Source: Planctomycetota bacterium (GTDB lineage Bacteria > Planctomycetota > Planctomycetia > Isosphaerales > Isosphaeraceae). Taken from it: 15,658 nucleotides of DNA. The position numbers and the translations under genes were made by a program. The stretch lies in assembly GCA_021778575.1 (NCBI GenBank), contig JAJYCH010000028.1:1-15658 (forward strand), read 5' to 3'. Under the pieces are notes generated by a model. That model made no database searches. It saw nothing but the letters and a program-made list of their open reading frames with translations, and was not told the origin of the DNA. This document shows positions 12,832 through 15,658 of this stretch, in pieces; position 1 is the first letter of the stretch, and the number at the start of each line of letters is the position of its first letter.

Positions 12832-15585
12832 TCAATCAATTGAACGCGGTCCCGCCAGGTTCGCCAGCCGATCCGCCAAAGTCGTCGCGCCCCAAATCCG
12901 GTAGCCGTCGATCGCGGCGGCAAGGACCTCGCTGGCGTCCTCACCCCGGTTGACCAGATGCCTAGCCAATAGCTCGCGAGCCAGGGCGGCGTGGTGGGGA
13001 AATCCCGCGGATTCGGCCGATTGGATGGCCTGTTCGTAGAGACTTCGAGCCTCATCATCTCTCTGTTCGAGTCGCGCGATCTCAGCCTCGACCAGGAGTG
13101 CCTTGTGAGCGAAGTTGACCTCGGAATCGGCTCTCCAGCGGGCCAGGCGGTCGGCGTCGATCCGGGCGAGCGGCAGATTCTCGAGCCCCTGGCCGGTCAG
13201 CGCGAGTGCCCGGTAGAAGACGAGGTCGACCTCGGCCGGCTGGCGGGCGAAGTTCCCCGCCGCTGTCTCGGCGAGGCTGGCCGATTGGAGCGCCTCGGCA
13301 TAGTCGCCGTGGTAGAAAAACAGCTTGAGATGGGCGACGTGGTAGAAGCCGACCTGGCTGGTATTCATGGTCCGACAGATAAAGGCCAGATCACGCGAGT
13401 CGTCAAATTGGTCGTCGGACAGGCTTGTCGGCGATTCAGTCCGACCGGCCAGCGCCTTGGCGACCTGGCGTTCGAGAACACAGTGAAACCGGGCCACGAT
13501 CACCCGACGGCCCACCACGGCCAGCCGCTCGTCGGCCTGGTCGATCACCCGATCGAGCCGTTCGCCGGAAGCCGCCAGAAAATAGACATGGGCTCCCTGA
13601 TTGTAACATCCATAAAGGATCTCGCCGGTGCCCGGTCCCGCCCGAGCCCCTCGATCGGTATCGGCCAGGAGTTCGTGGTACGGGGCGACCCAGTGGCCGA
13701 CGAACCAGCTTCTCAGGAACAGGACGTCGGCCGTCTGGGTCGCGCCGGTCCGCTGGTCGAGATCGACGGCCAGGTCGGCGAATTCCCGAGCGGTCCGGGT
13801 CTGGTCGAGGGTGATCTGTTCGACCAGGGCATAGAGCACGAAGACCGATGGAGCGAGCCGGTTTAACCCGTTTTCGAGCGTCGCCAGCAGGTTCTTGCAG
13901 GCCATCAGGGCAAACAGTTCGAGCTGATGGCTGAGGAACGCCGGAGGCTGGATCGAGACCAGAAGCTCGATCGAGCGGTCGATGCCGGGGTCGGTCGATG
14001 TCGGTAGTTCGAGGAGTTCGCCGGGCGATCGATCGGCGAGGAGTTCCTTGATCCGGGCAAGATGGGTCTGCAAGGCGTTGCGGACGCCGTCGGGACTTTG
14101 GGGCAGGACGATCCCCAGCAGTCGCGCGGCGGACCGGCCGAAATGGACCGCCTCGCCGGGCAGACCGGCATGCATGGCTTGCCGGGTCGATCGTTGGAGA
14201 TGGTGGATGGCACGCTCGACGGCCTCGTGATCGGTCCGCCGATCACCGATCGAGCGAAACCAGTGGTGGGCCAGAGTGGCGGCCTGGCGCGACTGCTCCT
14301 CTCCCCGGCTGAACCGGGCTTCGAGTTCCCGGGCGACGAGCCGGTGGAGACCGCGCCGCGACTCGGTCGGAATCTGGTCGTAGGCGATCTCGCGGAGCTT
14401 GTCCTGGGTGAATCGATACAGTCCCGCCCGGCGTTCTTCGAGGATCTGGGCGACCAGCAACGCCTCCATCGCGGCCATCATCCGCGACTCATCGAGCAGT
14501 TGAATCGTCTCGATCAGTTCGGCTTCGACCTGCCGACCCACCGTGGCGACGAGGTCGAGCAGTTTCCGGGCGTCGGCGGAAAGCCCCGAGAGCCGGCGGA
14601 CCACCAGCTCCTGGAGCGAGTCGGGCAGGGGGATCGCCGCTTCGAGAGCCGAGGCGTCGAGGTTCGAGTGGTCGACCGTCGGCCGCCAGCAGCCCGATTC
14701 ATCGCGGGTGAGCAGCCCCTCGGCGACGGCAGCCCGGAGATATTCGGCGACGAAGAACGGGTTGCCGTTCGATCGCCGCGAGAGATGGGCGACGAATCGG
14801 TCGTCGGCCTGGTTCGAGCCGAGCATGTCGCGGACGATCGCCCCCAGGCTCGGTTCTTCGAGCGGGCCGAGATCGATGAAGGTCGCGTCCTGAAAGACAG
14901 GCAAATACCCTTTGATGACCTGATCGCTTTCCTCGGATCGAAACGACGCGACGATCGCCACGTTCGGGCTATCCCAGACTCCGACGTGAAACAGAGCCAG
15001 AAAGTGAAGCGTGAGAGCGTCGGCCCATTGAAGATCGTCGATAAAAACCACTACGGGAGAACCGCTCGCGAACGCTTCAAGGGTCGCCCCCAATGCCTCG
15101 ACCAGGCGTGATTGCAGGGCTCCTTCGGAATCGTTCTCGGGACAGGGGGGCAGGGCGGCCAGCCCCGGCAAGTTCGCCAGCGACGGTTCGCATTCGACAA
15201 GGACCGCGCCGTCGGACCCGAGCAGCCGCTCGACCGCCTGACAGCCGCCTTCGAGGCAACAATCGGCGACCATCTGAAGGAACGGTCGGAACGGATGGAG
15301 GGCCGACGCCCGGAGCGAGGGACCGTCGTCCCCGTCGACGCCGATCGGTAGACATTCTCCGGTCACGACGGTCAGGCCGCTCTGTTCGAACCGGCGGGCC
15401 GCCTCCATGCTGAAGCGGGTCTTCCCCACACCGCTCCGGCCTCGAAGAAAGATGCAATGTCCCGGTCGGGCCAGGGCGCGCTGGACGTGCTGTTCCAGGG
15501 TCGTCAGGGTCTGATTTCGGCCGACGAATCCCGGTCGATAGAGATAGTCGCGTGAGTCGCGCCCGATCGGTGACGCCCTCGGCCG
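12832..15585 (-). CDS. AAA/STAND-type ATPase with helical C-terminal region, 5' end broken or unresolved
   Basis: An open frame of 917 codons. The ATPase module (AAA_16 type) starts at DYLYRPGFVGRNQTLTTLEQ (residues 13-32). It has Walker A GRSGVGKT (49-56), Walker B VVVFIDDLQWAD (178-189), NVAIVASFRSEE (sensor-1-like, 208-219) and SNGNPFFVAEYL (272-283), as in large ATP-dependent regulators. The remaining 600 residues are helical and probably TPR-like. In planctomycetes such modules often follow a Ser/Thr kinase domain. GTG at 15429 lies inside Walker A and cannot be the true start. Upstream of it there is no ATG, GTG or TTG in frame before a TAG at 15586-15588. The gene is therefore frameshifted, interrupted, or joined to foreign sequence there. 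A role in signalling, perhaps with the two small membrane proteins downstream, is inference. Confidence 0.75.
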   Translation of the reverse strand, partial: RPRASPIGRDSRDYLYRPGFVGRNQTLTTLEQHVQRALARPGHCIFLRGRSGVGKTRFSMEAARRFEQSGLTVVTGECLPIGVDGDDGPSLRASALHPFRPFLQMVADCCLEGGCQAVERLLGSDGAVLVECEPSLANLPGLAALPPCPENDSEGALQSRLVEALGATLEAFASGSPVVVFIDDLQWADALTLHFLALFHVGVWDSPNVAIVASFRSEESDQVIKGYLPVFQDATFIDLGPLEEPSLGAIVRDMLGSNQADDRFVAHLSRRSNGNPFFVAEYLRAAVAEGLLTRDESGCWRPTVDHSNLDASALEAAIPLPDSLQELVVRRLSGLSADARKLLDLVATVGRQVEAELIETIQLLDESRMMAAMEALLVAQILEERRAGLYRFTQDKLREIAYDQIPTESRRGLHRLVARELEARFSRGEEQSRQAATLAHHWFRSIGDRRTDHEAVERAIHHLQRSTRQAMHAGLPGEAVHFGRSAARLLGIVLPQSPDGVRNALQTHLARIKELLADRSPGELLELPTSTDPGIDRSIELLVSIQPPAFLSHQLELFALMACKNLLATLENGLNRLAPSVFVLYALVEQITLDQTRTAREFADLAVDLDQRTGATQTADVLFLRSWFVGHWVAPYHELLADTDRGARAGPGTGEILYGCYNQGAHVYFLAASGERLDRVIDQADERLAVVGRRVIVARFHCVLERQVAKALAGRTESPTSLSDDQFDDSRDLAFICRTMNTSQVGFYHVAHLKLFFYHGDYAEALQSASLAETAAGNFARQPAEVDLVFYRALALTGQGLENLPLARIDADRLARWRADSEVNFAHKALLVEAEIARLEQRDDEARSLYEQAIQSAESAGFPHHAALARELLARHLVNRGEDASEVLAAAIDGYRIWGATTLADRLANLAGPRSID

Positions 15586-15658
15586 CTACCGCTTCGTCAT
15601 CGACATGGACTGGCATATTCACGACGAGAGGGTGGCTGACGCGCTGCTCGGCCTGCGT
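15586..15658. other. Unresolved segment at the right edge, upstream of the ATPase
   Basis: The ATPase frame has stops here (TAG at 15586-15588 and a TGA further out), and no kinase-like sequence is seen in any minus frame. The plus-strand frame that opens after a TAG at 15545-15547 runs off the edge and reads IGDALGRYRFVIDMDWHIHD then ERVADALLGLR, which is protein-like. The exactly antisense minus frame is also open. I do not recognise either product. Confidence 0.3.

Noticed and set aside
14062..15111. 349-codon plus-strand open frame
   Set aside because: Antisense to the ATPase, whose Walker B motif, GNPF motif and helical region are clear on the minus strand.

Overview
The window is G+C-rich bacterial chromosome and looks like a planctomycete, possibly of the Isosphaeraceae (the family is inference). 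The lineage rests on several protein types seen together: the start of a secreted planctomycete-type cytochrome c protein (PSCyt1), a YTV-repeat protein with a signal peptide and many cysteines, a protein carrying the GPKTAEGK...NALKHGL motif, and small proteins with a basic TIG-type N-terminal membrane segment.

Left part (1-4964): the 5' end of a PSCyt1 gene reads off the left edge on the minus strand. The NALKHGL-motif gene follows on the plus strand. It lies between two direct copies of a 109-bp palindrome-ended, REP/BIME-like repeat. Next come a secreted HEAT-repeat protein with proline-rich segments and, 21 bases on, an APC-family amino acid permease, likely one operon.

Middle (4965-7020): a roughly 400-base leader holds an extended -10 promoter candidate and a possible 12-codon leader peptide. 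It precedes a 516-residue YTV protein built from two arrays of exactly 16-residue repeats. The first array is basic and carries YTVMKPV. The second is acidic with a cysteine at nearly every sixteenth residue. A strong hairpin terminator closes it.

Right part (7027-15585), all on the minus strand and so transcribed right to left: a large AAA/STAND-type ATPase with a helical C-terminal region, two paralogous membrane-anchored small proteins, carA (pyrimidine/arginine precursor), purA (AMP synthesis), uppS (undecaprenyl carrier) and cdsA (CDP-diacylglycerol). purA-uppS-cdsA is compact enough to be an operon. It links nucleotide supply with envelope lipid precursors, and it converges on the YTV envelope gene at the shared terminator. 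The ATPase has its Walker A motif in an open frame with no standard start codon, and an in-frame stop lies just upstream. It is therefore interrupted, frameshifted or affected by a sequence junction near the right edge.

No CRISPR array, tRNA, rRNA, transposase or phage gene was seen. The most unusual items are the charge-segregated 16-residue arrays with a cysteine ladder, the REP-like repeats around the NALKHGL gene, and the broken start of the ATPase.
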